From Dyella marensis (lineage in GTDB: Bacteria; Pseudomonadota; Gammaproteobacteria; Xanthomonadales; Rhodanobacteraceae), in contig NZ_FONH01000008.1 of NCBI RefSeq assembly GCF_900112865.1, positions 62,001 through 126,000 of the forward strand: a DNA stretch of 64,000 nt, read 5' to 3'. The position numbers and the translations under genes are program-made. Every line of letters starts with the position of its first letter. Within the stretch, counting starts at the first letter, position 1. This document shows, one piece after another, positions 19,745-27,381 of the stretch. The notes beneath the pieces were generated by a model. That model worked only from the letters and a program-made list of their open reading frames with translations. It did not search any database and was not told the DNA's origin.

Positions 19745-19831
19745 CGTCTGGATGTCCATGCGGCCACGTATTCAAGGCTGCATGGAATCGATCGGGGCAC
19801 CCCCAGCGCCGCATCGCAGCATGGCCTTGGC

Positions 19832-19861
19832 TTGGAATGCGGCATGGCGCCCGGCGATAAT
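19832..19861 (+). promoter_or_regulatory. Candidate sigma-70 promoter of gcvT
   Basis: TTGGAA (19832-19837) and GATAAT (19856-19861) are 18 bases apart and end 26 bases before the gcvT start. The -10 matches five of six consensus bases. No glycine riboswitch is seen in the leader. Confidence 0.5.
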
Positions 19862-19887
19862 GCGGCTTTTCCCCAGGCGCACTTTCG

Positions 19888-20988
19888 ATGACCGAGAAGA
19901 CCGTACTCAATGCCACCCATCGTGCGCTCGGCGCGCGCATGGTCGACTTCGGCGGCTGGGACATGCCCATCAATTACGGCTCGCAGATCGAGGAGCACCA
20001 TGCCGTGCGCCAGGACGCCGGCATGTTCGACGTCTCGCACATGACCGTGGTCGACCTGCACGGCGAGCGCACCCGGGAGTTCCTGCGCCACCTGCTGGCC
20101 AACAACGTCGACAAGCTGAAGGCGCAGGGCAAGGCGCTGTATTCCTGCATGCTCGACGAGCAGGGCGGGGTGATCGACGACCTCATCGTGTATTTCTTCG
20201 ACGACCGGCACTTCCGCCTGGTGGTCAACGCCGCCACCCGCGCCAAGGACCTGGCCTGGATCGAGCAGCAGGCCAAGGCCTTCGGCGTCGAGGTCAAGGA
20301 GCGGCCGGACTTCTCCATGATCGCCGTGCAGGGCCCCAATGCCCGCGACAAGGTGATCGGGCTGCTGCACGAGGTGGATCGCGAGCGCATCCGCAAGCTC
20401 GGCAAGTTCGTCGCCGCGGCGGCGCAGGGTCCGCACGGCATGCCGCTGTTCATCGCCCGCACCGGCTACACCGGCGAGGACGGCTTCGAAATCATCGTGC
20501 CGGAAGAGCACGCCGTCGCCCTGTGGGAAGCGCTGCTCGCCGCGGGCGTGAAGCCGGCCGGCCTGGGCGCGCGCGACACGCTGCGCCTGGAGGCCGGCAT
20601 GAATCTCTACGGCCAGGACATGGACGAGACCGTCAGCCCCTGGGAAGCCAACCTCGGCTGGACCATCTCGCTGGACGAGGGCCGCGACTTCATCGGCCGC
20701 AAGGTGCTGGAGGCGCAGAAGGCCGCCGGCGTGAAGCGGGTGATGGTCGGCCTGGTGCTGGACGAGAAGGGCGTGCTCCGCCACGGCCAGAAGGTGCTTA
20801 CCGCCAACGGCGAGGGCGAAATCCTGTCCGGCAGCTTCGCGCCGACGCTCAACAAGGCGGTGGCGTTCGCGCGCATTCCGGCCGGCGAGCCGGGCGAGGT
20901 CCGCGTGGACATCCGCGGGCGCGAGGTGCCGGTGCGCGTGGTGAAGTATCCGTTCGTGCGCGACGGCAAGCCCTGCGAAGGCATCTGA
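19888..20988 (+). CDS. gcvT: Aminomethyltransferase (glycine cleavage system T protein)
   Basis: The 366-residue protein takes the aminomethyl group from lipoyl-GcvH to tetrahydrofolate, releasing ammonia and forming 5,10-methylene-THF. It has [11 protein letters not shown] at the N-terminus, MFDVSHM, QGPNARD, the [12 protein letters not shown] motif and a C-terminal [10 protein letters not shown]. Length fits the family. gcvH follows after 87 bases on the same strand; the P protein and lipoamide dehydrogenase are not in the window. Confidence 0.96.
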   Translation: MTEKTVLNATHRALGARMVDFGGWDMPINYGSQIEEHHAVRQDAGMFDVSHMTVVDLHGERTREFLRHLLANNVDKLKAQGKALYSCMLDEQGGVIDDLIVYFFDDRHFRLVVNAATRAKDLAWIEQQAKAFGVEVKERPDFSMIAVQGPNARDKVIGLLHEVDRERIRKLGKFVAAAAQGPHGMPLFIARTGYTGEDGFEIIVPEEHAVALWEALLAAGVKPAGLGARDTLRLEAGMNLYGQDMDETVSPWEANLGWTISLDEGRDFIGRKVLEAQKAAGVKRVMVGLVLDEKGVLRHGQKVLTANGEGEILSGSFAPTLNKAVAFARIPAGEPGEVRVDIRGREVPVRVVKYPFVRDGKPCEGI

Positions 20989-20997
20989 GCTGCAGTG

Positions 20998-21024
20998 TTG
21001 TCGCTGCGGCGAAGCGGCTAGAAT
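20998..21024 (+). promoter_or_regulatory. Candidate promoter between gcvT and gcvH
   Basis: TTGTCG (20998-21003) and TAGAAT (21019-21024) lie 15 bases apart; the -10 matches five of six consensus bases but the spacing is short. It would give gcvH its own transcript in addition to read-through from gcvT. Confidence 0.35.
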
Positions 21025-21075
21025 GCCGCGCATTCTTCCAACCCAACCTCCTTCAACCCAGGACTGGACCCGATC

Positions 21076-21471
21076 ATGAGCGAGATTCCCGGCGATCTGA
21101 AATTCCTCAAGTCCCATGAGTGGGCTCGCGCCGAAGACAACGGCAACGTCCGCGTGGGCATCTCCGACCACGCCCAGGGCCAGCTCGGCGACGTGGTGTA
21201 TGTGGAGCTGCCGGAGATCGGCGCCAGCGTGCAGGTCGGCCACGGCGTGGCGACGGTGGAATCGGTCAAGGCCGCTTCCGACATCTACACGCCGGTGTCC
21301 GGCGAGATCGTCGAGGTCAACGAGGCGCTGGCCGATTCGCCCGAGACCATCAACGAAGACGCCTACGGCGAAGGCTGGCTGTTCGTGGTCAAGCCCAGCG
21401 ATCGCGCCGAGCTCGGCGAACTGCTCGACGCGGATGCCTACGCCGAGCAGCTGGAGAACGAAGACCACTGA
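21076..21471 (+). CDS. gcvH: Glycine cleavage system H protein
   Basis: The 131-residue protein is the lipoyl carrier that shuttles the aminomethyl group between P, T and L proteins. The lipoylated lysine lies in [16 protein letters not shown] (near residue 65). It starts with [15 protein letters not shown] and ends in the acidic helix usual for GcvH. A strong hairpin follows 26 bases after the stop. Confidence 0.97.
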   Translation: MSEIPGDLKFLKSHEWARAEDNGNVRVGISDHAQGQLGDVVYVELPEIGASVQVGHGVATVESVKAASDIYTPVSGEIVEVNEALADSPETINEDAYGEGWLFVVKPSDRAELGELLDADAYAEQLENEDH

Positions 21472-21497
21472 TCGCCACGCGCGAAAGTGGATCGAAC

Positions 21498-21524
21498 GAC
21501 GGCCGCGCAAGCGGCCGTCGGTTT
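21498..21524 (+). terminator. Terminator after gcvH
   Basis: A perfect nine-base stem (GACGGCCGC / GCGGCCGTC) closes a GCAA tetraloop and is followed by GGTTTG. The T-run is short, but the stem is very stable and well placed after the gcvH stop. Confidence 0.7.
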
Positions 21525-21827
21525 GTCAGAGGAGCGTCGTCGTCGGCGCGTGGCGAGAGCCGATGCGCGACGCGGGCGGTCCCGTCGTCGCGACCGGTTG
21601 CACGGGCCGAAGACGTCTCCGGGAGGGTCGGACGGGTCGCCGAGGGGCCTTCGGTCGAATTTCGTTCATCCACCCAAAATGGCCATGACGACGGGTCTAA
21701 GTCCTTGCCTGGCAAGGGGTTGCGCGTTCGATGCGATTGGCTCACGCGATTATGAGCGAGTGCGCCGGAATAGCGCGTTTTATGCGGGATTTAAGCGGTT
21801 TTTCGATTTTTTCCGATTTTCTCTTAT

Positions 21828-21851
21828 AGCCGTATGGACGTCCAAACGAAT
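21828..21851 (+). promoter_or_regulatory. Tandem met-box-like octamers upstream of metJ-H1 (candidate MetJ operator)
   Basis: Two adjacent octamers, AGCCGTAT (21828-21835) and GGACGTCC (21836-21843), each match six of eight bases of the known met box AGACGTCT; a third octamer, AAACGAAT, is weaker. MetJ binds two or more tandem eight-base boxes. GGACGTCCAAAC is shared with the metX promoter at 55880-55891, and this copy lies before a MetJ-like gene, so autoregulation is the natural reading. TTATAG at 21824-21829 overlaps and could be a -10 box. Confidence 0.6.
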
Positions 21852-21941
21852 TATCCTCTTCGACCCCGTGGAGCCTTGTGGGACGGGGCTTCCGGGGCGG
21901 ATGGGGCGGGCCGGCCAGATTGAATTCCCGGTTGAAATCAA

Positions 21942-21968
21942 TTGACACCAGAAATAATCGGGAATAGT
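21942..21968 (+). promoter_or_regulatory. Candidate promoter of metJ-H1
   Basis: A consensus TTGACA (21942-21947) lies 52 bases before the ATG. The best -10 candidate is AATAGT (21963-21968, spacing 15), which is short of ideal. The box is clear, the -10 is not. Confidence 0.35.
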
Positions 21969-21998
21969 TTTCGCACCAGATAACGGGGAACAGGCGTT

Positions 21999-22553
21999 AT
22001 GGCACCATCGAAGTTCATCAAGCCGTATGTGGAACACGGCGAGAAGGCCGGAGCGGTACGCAAGATCACGGTCTCTATTCCGGTCCACGTTTTACGGCTG
22101 CTTTCGGACGAACGTACCCGTCGTCAAGTGAACAATTTGAGGCACGCCACCAACAGCGATCTGCTGGTTGAGGCGTTCCTCCACGCTTTTACTGGGCAAC
22201 CACTGCCAACTGATGAGGAGCTGAGACGAACTATGGCCACTGCCAAGAAAGCTGCGAAGAAACCGGCCGCCAAGAAGGCTGCCAAGAAGACCACCGCGAA
22301 GAAGGCCGCTACCAAGCGTCCGGTCGCGAAGAAGCCGGCCGCCAAGAAGGCCGTGAAGAAGACCGCGAAGAAGGCCGCCGCGCGCAAGCGTCCGGCCGCT
22401 GCCAAGAAGGCGTCCGCCAAGAAGGTCGCCGTCAAGAAGGTTGCCAAGAAGGCCGCCAAGAAGGTTGCCAAGAAGCGCACCGTGAAGAAGGCTGCCGCTG
22501 CCAAGGTGGTCAAGGCCACCAAGACGGCCAAGCCCAAGGCTGCCAAGAAGTAA
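21999..22553 (+). CDS. metJ: MetJ methionine repressor fused to a histone H1-like Lys/Ala tail
   Basis: The 184-residue protein has two unlike halves. Residues 1-77 are a MetJ ribbon-helix-helix domain: [10 protein letters not shown], the DNA-contacting strand RKITVSIPV (21-29), [17 protein letters not shown] and [13 protein letters not shown], which forms much of the SAM pocket; compared with E. coli MetJ as I remember it, about 42 of 49 core positions agree. The usual MetJ C-terminus (about 30 residues ending in a Trp-containing helix) is absent. Residues 79-184 instead are repeats of AKKAAKKPA type, as in bacterial histone H1-like and AlgP-like proteins. Met79 (ATG at 22233) could also be an internal start giving a separate H1-like protein; GAGGAG lies 12 bases before it. 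Met-box-like octamers lie upstream and at the metX operon. Expected role: SAM-dependent repression of methionine genes, possibly with non-specific DNA binding by the tail. Confidence 0.88.
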   Translation: MAPSKFIKPYVEHGEKAGAVRKITVSIPVHVLRLLSDERTRRQVNNLRHATNSDLLVEAFLHAFTGQPLPTDEELRRTMATAKKAAKKPAAKKAAKKTTAKKAATKRPVAKKPAAKKAVKKTAKKAAARKRPAAAKKASAKKVAVKKVAKKAAKKVAKKRTVKKAAAAKVVKATKTAKPKAAKK

Positions 22554-22583
22554 GCACGACTAAAAAAGCTTTACCTCGATTTT

Positions 22584-22613
22584 CTCTCCCTGCGGTGCCC
22601 AGCGCAGGGAGAG
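22584..22613 (+). terminator. Hairpin after metJ-H1
   Basis: An 11-base perfect stem (CTCTCCCTGCG / CGCAGGGAGAG) with an eight-base loop lies 30 bases after the stop codon. It is not followed by a T-run, so it may be an RNA 3' stabiliser or act with the second hairpin downstream. The rest of the 311-base gap to the next gene (22554-22864) shows no gene. Confidence 0.5.
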
Positions 22614-22630
22614 GCACTTCGAAAAAGTTT

Positions 22631-22660
22631 CGTCCCGGCCTCCGTGCCGGGACGCTTCGT
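22631..22660 (+). terminator. Second hairpin after metJ-H1
   Basis: A nine-base stem (CGTCCCGGC / GCCGGGACG) with a six-base loop is followed by CTTCGTTTC. It is a more plausible intrinsic terminator than the preceding hairpin. Confidence 0.55.
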
Positions 22661-22864
22661 TTCAGGGGCCCGGAAATCCACTTTTCGCCCGGACCCCGCT
22701 AGCGCATTCCCCCGCCTGGCACCGTGAAATTAAGCGCGATTTGCCGTACTGCTGCATTGCGGTTACCTTTCGCGTATCCGCGCCGCGGCAGGCCGGGGGG
22801 TCCGCCGCTCCTGGGTACACAGGGGGAAAAAGCGCGGGTATCTGATGACACTCAGCGAGAGACC

Positions 22865-23896
22865 ATGGATACCCGATACATACGTCATGCGCGCACGCAC
22901 GCGCGCGGGGCTATCCAGCCCGTTGTCATAGCAGCCCTGGTGGTCGTCGTCGTGTTGGCGGCGGCAGCCTGGTTCCTCATCATCAAGCCGCATCAGGACC
23001 TGATGCAGTCCGATAACGGCGGCCATCCGTCCACGCCGGTATCGGCCGGGCGCGAAGCGGCGCCGCCGCCGGCGAACGTGGAGGCGATGAGCCTCAACCA
23101 GCTGCTGTCCGAAGCGCGCCGCGCGATGAACGAGCAGCGCCTGCTCGCCCCTGCCGGCAACAACGCGTTCGAGTTCTACCTGAAGGTGCTGCAGAAGCAG
23201 CCCGGCAACCAGGTGGCCACCGACGCGCTGCGCGAGACCTTCCCGTTCGCCGCCAATACGGCCGAACAGGCGATCAACCAGCGTGACTTCAACGATGCGC
23301 AGCGCCAGATCGACCTGCTCGCCAAGGCCGACCCGGCCAACTACACGCTGACTATCCTGCGCTCCAAGCTGGACGCCCAGCGCAAGCTGCAGGATCGCGA
23401 GCAGCAGCTGGCGGCGGACAAGGAGAAGCAGGCGCAGCTGGCCGCGCAGAAGGCCGCCGCCGACAAGGTGGAAGCCGATCGCCAGGCCGAGCTGAAGACC
23501 CAGCAGGCCGCCGCCGAGCAGACCCGCCTTGCGCAGCAGGCGCGCCAGGCGCAACAGCAGCAGGCCGAGGCGGCACGCCAGCCGCAGGCGGCGCCGGCCG
23601 CCGCGGCCGCCGGTCCCGCGGACGCGGCAACGCATGCGGCCGTGCTGGTGAAGAACACCGCGCCGCGCTATCCGACCGCGGCGATGCGTTCCAACCAGGA
23701 AGGCTGGGTGGAGCTGTCCTTCACCATCACCCCCAGCGGTGACGTGAGCGACGTCAAGGTGGTCGACGCGCAGCCGCGCCATGTGTTCGATCGCGCGGCA
23801 ATGGACGCGGTGAGCCGCTGGAAGTACCAGCCGGCGACCCAGGACGGCACGCCGGTGGCGTCCACCAAGCGCCAGCGCATCGAGTTCAAGCTGTAA
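22865..23896 (+). CDS. TonB-like energy transducer protein
   Basis: The 343-residue protein has a short cytoplasmic part, one membrane helix (about residues 17-39), a helical periplasmic region with a Gln/Ala-rich coiled coil (about 170-255, DKEKQAQLAAQKAAADK and similar) and a TonB C-terminal domain (about 262-343: APRYPTAAMRSNQEGWVELSFTI, RAAMDAVSRWKYQPA). Instead of a Pro-rich spanner it has a TPR-like then coiled-coil segment. No ExbB/ExbD genes are adjacent, so the partner is unknown. The ATG at 22865 follows GCGAGAGACC; an upstream frame to 22724 is not supported. Confidence 0.87.
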   Translation: MDTRYIRHARTHARGAIQPVVIAALVVVVVLAAAAWFLIIKPHQDLMQSDNGGHPSTPVSAGREAAPPPANVEAMSLNQLLSEARRAMNEQRLLAPAGNNAFEFYLKVLQKQPGNQVATDALRETFPFAANTAEQAINQRDFNDAQRQIDLLAKADPANYTLTILRSKLDAQRKLQDREQQLAADKEKQAQLAAQKAAADKVEADRQAELKTQQAAAEQTRLAQQARQAQQQQAEAARQPQAAPAAAAAGPADAATHAAVLVKNTAPRYPTAAMRSNQEGWVELSFTITPSGDVSDVKVVDAQPRHVFDRAAMDAVSRWKYQPATQDGTPVASTKRQRIEFKL

Positions 23897-23920
23897 GGCG
23901 GCGCTCCGGCAACGCAGACG

Positions 23921-23951
23921 AAAGAGGCGCCGCTATGGCGCCTCTTTTTTT
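23921..23951 (+). terminator. Intrinsic terminator after the TonB-like gene
   Basis: GAGGCGCC / GGCGCCTC form an eight-base stem around GCTAT, extended by A-T pairs (AAA/TTT), and are followed by a run of seven Ts. It starts 25 bases after the stop codon and is a textbook rho-independent terminator. Confidence 0.93.
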
Positions 23952-23968
23952 ACGCGCCGTCCAGCATG

Positions 23969-24095
23969 CTCGTCATTCCGGCGCAGGCCGGAATCCTGTG
24001 GCGAGGCGTGGGATGAAAGCCGTGAACCCGGCGCATGCGCTTGGCGACAATCGGGGTTGACGTCACTGGATTCCGGCCTGCGCCGGAATGACGAG
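23969..24095. repeat. Pair of 28-base inverted repeats (REP-like)
   Basis: A 28-base sequence at 23969-23996 (CTCGTCATTCCGGCGCAGG and on to 23996) recurs perfectly inverted at 24068-24095, with about 70 bases between. Each arm contains its own small palindrome (CCGGCGCAGGCCGG). The unit has the look of dispersed extragenic elements that fill gaps between genes in many proteobacteria. It sits between convergent genes. Confidence 0.8.
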
Positions 24096-24105
24096 CTTTG
24101 ACGGC

Positions 24106-25509
24106 TCAGCGCCGGTGTCCGCGCTTGCTCGACGCCGCCTTGGTGCCGCCGCTCTTGCGCGCCTTGAGCTTGCCCTTGGCGCTGGACTTGGTCGCCGCCA
24201 CCACCGGCGCGTCGCTCTCGACGCCGGCCCAGTCGACGTGCTCCAGGCCCAGCATGCTGTCGAACACCATCGGCATCAGGCCGGACGGCATCGGGCTGGC
24301 GGAGTTCCACATGGTCACCACGCCCGTGCGGTACTTCGGGAAGAAGCCGATCATGGTGCGGTAACCCTCGACCGCGCCGGCATGGAAGATCAGCGTCTCG
24401 CCGCCGTACTGGAACACGCGCCAGCCGAGCGCGTACGACGCCTCGGTCAGCCGCTCGCGCCGCCACGGCGTGGAGCGCAGTTCCACCGGCGTGCTCACTT
24501 CCGGCGCGTGCAGCGTCTCCAGCAGCTTCGGCGGCAGCACGTCCGGACGGCCGCCCATCTGCGCGATCAGCCACTGCTCCATGTCGCGCAGGCTGGCGTT
24601 GACGCCGGCGGCCGGGGCCACGCGGTAGTACGCCTCCTTCGGCTCGAACGGACGCCAGCTGCCGGCGCCGGCGGGACGATGCGGGCGCGCCCAGCTCGCG
24701 CTGGCTTCCAGCGCCTCGCGGCCGTAGCTGGCGGTCTTCATGCCGAGCGGGAAGAAGATGCGCTTGTCGACCTGGCGGTAGAAGAAGTCGCCGGTCATGC
24801 CATAGATCACGTCGCCGATCATGCTGAAGGCCACGTTCTGGTAGCCGTAGCACTGGCCCACGCCGCAGGTCATCTTCACTTCGTCGAGCCGGCGCACCAG
24901 TTCCTCGTAGGGCACGTCGCCCTCGAGCATGTTGTCGTAGGTGTTGCGCGGCAGTCCCAGGCGCTGGCCGAGGATGTCGCGCACGGTGGCCTTCTCCGCC
25001 GCCGCGGCGTCCTTGAGCTTGAAGAACGGCAGCACGTCGGCGAGGCGGGTGTCCCAGCTGAAGCGGCCGTCGTTGACCAGCACGCCGGCCACCGCCGTGG
25101 CGAAAGCCTTGGACAGCGAGGCGAGGCGGAACACCGTCTCCGGCGTGATCGGCTCCGCGGTACTGGCATTGGCATAGCCGAGGGTGTGCTCGTAGACGAC
25201 CTTGTTGTCGACCACCACCGCGGTGGCCAGGCCGGCGACGGCATGGCGCTGGTCAAGCTTGTCCAGCCAGTCCTGGTAGGCGGCGAGCGTGGCCTTGATG
25301 CGTTCGTCCGGCAGGCGCTGCGGCGCCGGATTGGCGCTCTGCATGGATACCTGGGGCTGGGTAGGCGGCGGCACCAGCGGCGGCGCCGAAGCCGGCGCGG
25401 TCTGGGGTGAGGCGGCCTGAGCCGGCGCGGACGCGGCTTCGGCTGGGAGCGGACCGCCGGCGAGGCCGAGCGCGCCGGCGATCAACAGAAAGATAGGGCG
25501 AAACTGCAT
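24106..25509 (-). CDS. Serine beta-lactamase-fold hydrolase (class C/esterase type) with basic tail
   Basis: The 467-residue protein has a signal peptide (about 1-25), a Pro/Ala-rich linker and a beta-lactamase-family domain with the catalytic SLSK (Ser131, Lys134), a YQN motif as the Tyr-x-Asn element and HAG in place of KTG. HxG variants are frequent in esterases and peptidases of this fold rather than true beta-lactamases. The last 25 residues are strongly basic (Lys, Arg and Ser rich), an unusual addition for this family. It is predicted periplasmic. Resistance function is not implied. The ATG at 25509 begins the signal peptide. Confidence 0.85.
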   Translation of the reverse strand: MQFRPIFLLIAGALGLAGGPLPAEAASAPAQAASPQTAPASAPPLVPPPTQPQVSMQSANPAPQRLPDERIKATLAAYQDWLDKLDQRHAVAGLATAVVVDNKVVYEHTLGYANASTAEPITPETVFRLASLSKAFATAVAGVLVNDGRFSWDTRLADVLPFFKLKDAAAAEKATVRDILGQRLGLPRNTYDNMLEGDVPYEELVRRLDEVKMTCGVGQCYGYQNVAFSMIGDVIYGMTGDFFYRQVDKRIFFPLGMKTASYGREALEASASWARPHRPAGAGSWRPFEPKEAYYRVAPAAGVNASLRDMEQWLIAQMGGRPDVLPPKLLETLHAPEVSTPVELRSTPWRRERLTEASYALGWRVFQYGGETLIFHAGAVEGYRTMIGFFPKYRTGVVTMWNSASPMPSGLMPMVFDSMLGLEHVDWAGVESDAPVVAATKSSAKGKLKARKSGGTKAASSKRGHRR

Positions 25510-25699
25510 GCTGCTCTGGCGTCGTGTTGGCGCGGTGCGCCGTAAACGGGGAATACCTGGGCTCCCTGAGGCTATCGGCGGGATCCGTCCCGGTTTTAGA
25601 CCGTCCAATTGTCGTGCACTTCGTGCCGCTCCACAACGGACCGCCGGCGGCGTGAAAAGGCGGCAGTCATGCGCCAGGCGGGCTCGACGATGCCCCCTC

Positions 25700-27301
25700 T
25701 CAGGCATCGCCAAGCATCAGCGCCGCGGCGCGCTCGGCAATCATCAGCGTCGGCGCATTGGTATTGCCGGTCACCAGCGTGGGCATCACCGAGGCATCGG
25801 CCACGCGCAGGCCCGGCAGGCCCCACACGCGCAGCTCGCTGTCCACCACCGCTTCGTGCTCGCGCCCCATGCGGCAGGTGCCGACGGGGTGATAGATGGT
25901 TTCGGCGCGGCGGCGGATGAAATCGGCGTATTCGGTGTCCGTGCGCAGCTCGCCGGCAGGCTGCACCGGCGCGCCGCGGAATGCGTCGAACGGCGCCTGA
26001 GCGAGGATCTCGCGCGACAGGCGGGCGGCTTCGATCATCAGCTTCAGGTCGTGGCCTTGCGCATCCCCGAGGTAGTTGGCGTGAATGGCGATGGGCACCG
26101 CCGGATCCGCCGAGCGCAGGCGCAGCCGGCCGCGGCTGCGCGGATGCAGGTAGCAGGCGTGCACGGTGTAGCCGCGGCCGGGCAGGGCGTGCGCACCGTG
26201 GTCATCCAGCTGCGCCGGGATGAAATGGAACTGGATGTCGCAGCGCTCGTCCGGCGCATGGCGGCTGCGCACGAAGCCGCCGGCCTCGGCCGCGTTCGAG
26301 GTGCCGATGCCGTCGCGATGCCGCGCATAACGCCAGGCCACGGCCAGGTCGTTGAGATGGTCGAAGGTGGCGCGGCTGTGGGTGCCGACCACGCTGCAGA
26401 TGTCCAGGTGATCCTGCAGGTGGGCGCCGACGTGCGGCTGGTCCAGCAGGACCGGCACGCCGTGTTCGCGCAGGTGATCGGCCGGGCCGATGCCGGACAG
26501 CATCAGCAACTGCGGCGTGTTGACCGCGCCGGCCGCGAGGATCACTTCGCCGGCCTCGATGCGCCGGCCGCCGACCTGCACGCCCACCGCGCGGCCCTGC
26601 TCGATCAGCACGCGCTGCACCAGCGCGCCGGTGCGCACCTCCAGATTGGCGCGTTGCAGGGCCGGGCGCAGGTAGGCCACCGCGGCCGAGCAGCGCGCGC
26701 CATCGCGCTGGGTGACCTGGTACAGGCCGAAGCCGTCCTGCCGCGCGCCGTTGAAATCGTCATTGCGGGCGAAGCCGGCCGCGGCGCCGGCGGCGACGAA
26801 GGCATCCGACAGCTCGCTATGGAAGCGCAGGTCGGCCACGCTCAGCGGGCCGCCCGCGCCATGCCAGGGACCTGCGCCGCGCGCATTGTCCTCGCCGCGC
26901 AGGAACCAGGACAGCACCGCGTCCCAGCGCCAGCGTTCGTCGCCGGTGGCCTGCGCCCAGGCCTCGTAGTCGCCAGCGGCGCCGCGGATGTAGCACATCG
27001 CGTTGATCGAACTGGAGCCGCCCAGCGTCTTGCCGCGCGGCCACCACAGGCGGCGGTTCATCAACTGCGCCTGCGGCTCGGTGCGATAGCCCCAGTTGAT
27101 GCGGCCGCTGCCATACAGCCGCGCCAGGCCGCGATGATCGCCGACCAGCTTGGCGATGCCGGCGGGCATGTGGATCAGCGGATTGAGATCGCGCGGTCCG
27201 GCTTCGAGCAACAGCACGCGCTTGCCAGGCTGTGCGCTGAGCCGGTTGGCCAGCACGCAGCCGGCGGAGCCGCCGCCGACGATCACGTAGTCGTAGTCCA
27301 T
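25700..27301 (-). CDS. GMC family FAD-dependent oxidoreductase (choline dehydrogenase-like)
   Basis: The 533-residue protein begins with the FAD motif DYVIVGGGSAGCVLANRL and shows GMC signature 1 (RGKTLGGSSSINAMCYIRG) and a second signature near GAVNTPQLLMLSGIGP. The C-terminal active-site region has YHPVGTCRMG and ends NTNAPTLMIAERAA. The family oxidises alcohols, with choline, alkan-1-ols or sugars as substrates; no betaine aldehyde dehydrogenase or transporter is adjacent, so the betA name is not assigned. GGAG lies 11 bases before the ATG at 27301; a second ATG at 27337 is possible. It is divergent from the transporter gene. Confidence 0.9.
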   Translation of the reverse strand: MDYDYVIVGGGSAGCVLANRLSAQPGKRVLLLEAGPRDLNPLIHMPAGIAKLVGDHRGLARLYGSGRINWGYRTEPQAQLMNRRLWWPRGKTLGGSSSINAMCYIRGAAGDYEAWAQATGDERWRWDAVLSWFLRGEDNARGAGPWHGAGGPLSVADLRFHSELSDAFVAAGAAAGFARNDDFNGARQDGFGLYQVTQRDGARCSAAVAYLRPALQRANLEVRTGALVQRVLIEQGRAVGVQVGGRRIEAGEVILAAGAVNTPQLLMLSGIGPADHLREHGVPVLLDQPHVGAHLQDHLDICSVVGTHSRATFDHLNDLAVAWRYARHRDGIGTSNAAEAGGFVRSRHAPDERCDIQFHFIPAQLDDHGAHALPGRGYTVHACYLHPRSRGRLRLRSADPAVPIAIHANYLGDAQGHDLKLMIEAARLSREILAQAPFDAFRGAPVQPAGELRTDTEYADFIRRRAETIYHPVGTCRMGREHEAVVDSELRVWGLPGLRVADASVMPTLVTGNTNAPTLMIAERAAALMLGDA

Positions 27302-27381
27302 GCGCTCGCTCACTCCCCAGCCCCCTGGATGCGTCATGGTCGCATGCTAGTCTTCGCGCGACCCACGCAGGATGTCCCCTG

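Larger units (their letters stand above)
21472..21998. other. Long spacer upstream of the metJ-H1 gene
   Basis: These 527 bases hold no supported gene. After the gcvH terminator the DNA is GC-rich to about 21750, then becomes clearly AT-richer (T-runs at 21799-21825). The AT-rich part holds the met-box-like octamers at 21828-21851 and a TTGACA at 21942. Frames through the region are Arg-rich artefacts of high GC. The long, compositionally distinct leader suggests a complex regulatory region. Confidence 0.6.

Noticed and set aside
19745-19887. Glycine riboswitch before gcvT
   Set aside because: The leader is short and lacks the conserved paired aptamer cores.
21487-21945. 152-codon frame in the spacer before metJ-H1
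   Set aside because: Arg-rich start, no ribosome site, crosses the gcvH terminator and a sharp composition change.
24106-25509. Antibiotic-resistance beta-lactamase
   Set aside because: The SxxK and YxN motifs are present but KTG is replaced by HAG and the protein carries extra segments; it is better called a generic hydrolase of the fold.
25700-27301. Naming the GMC oxidoreductase betA
   Set aside because: No betB, betI or choline transporter is adjacent and substrate specificity cannot be read from the motifs.
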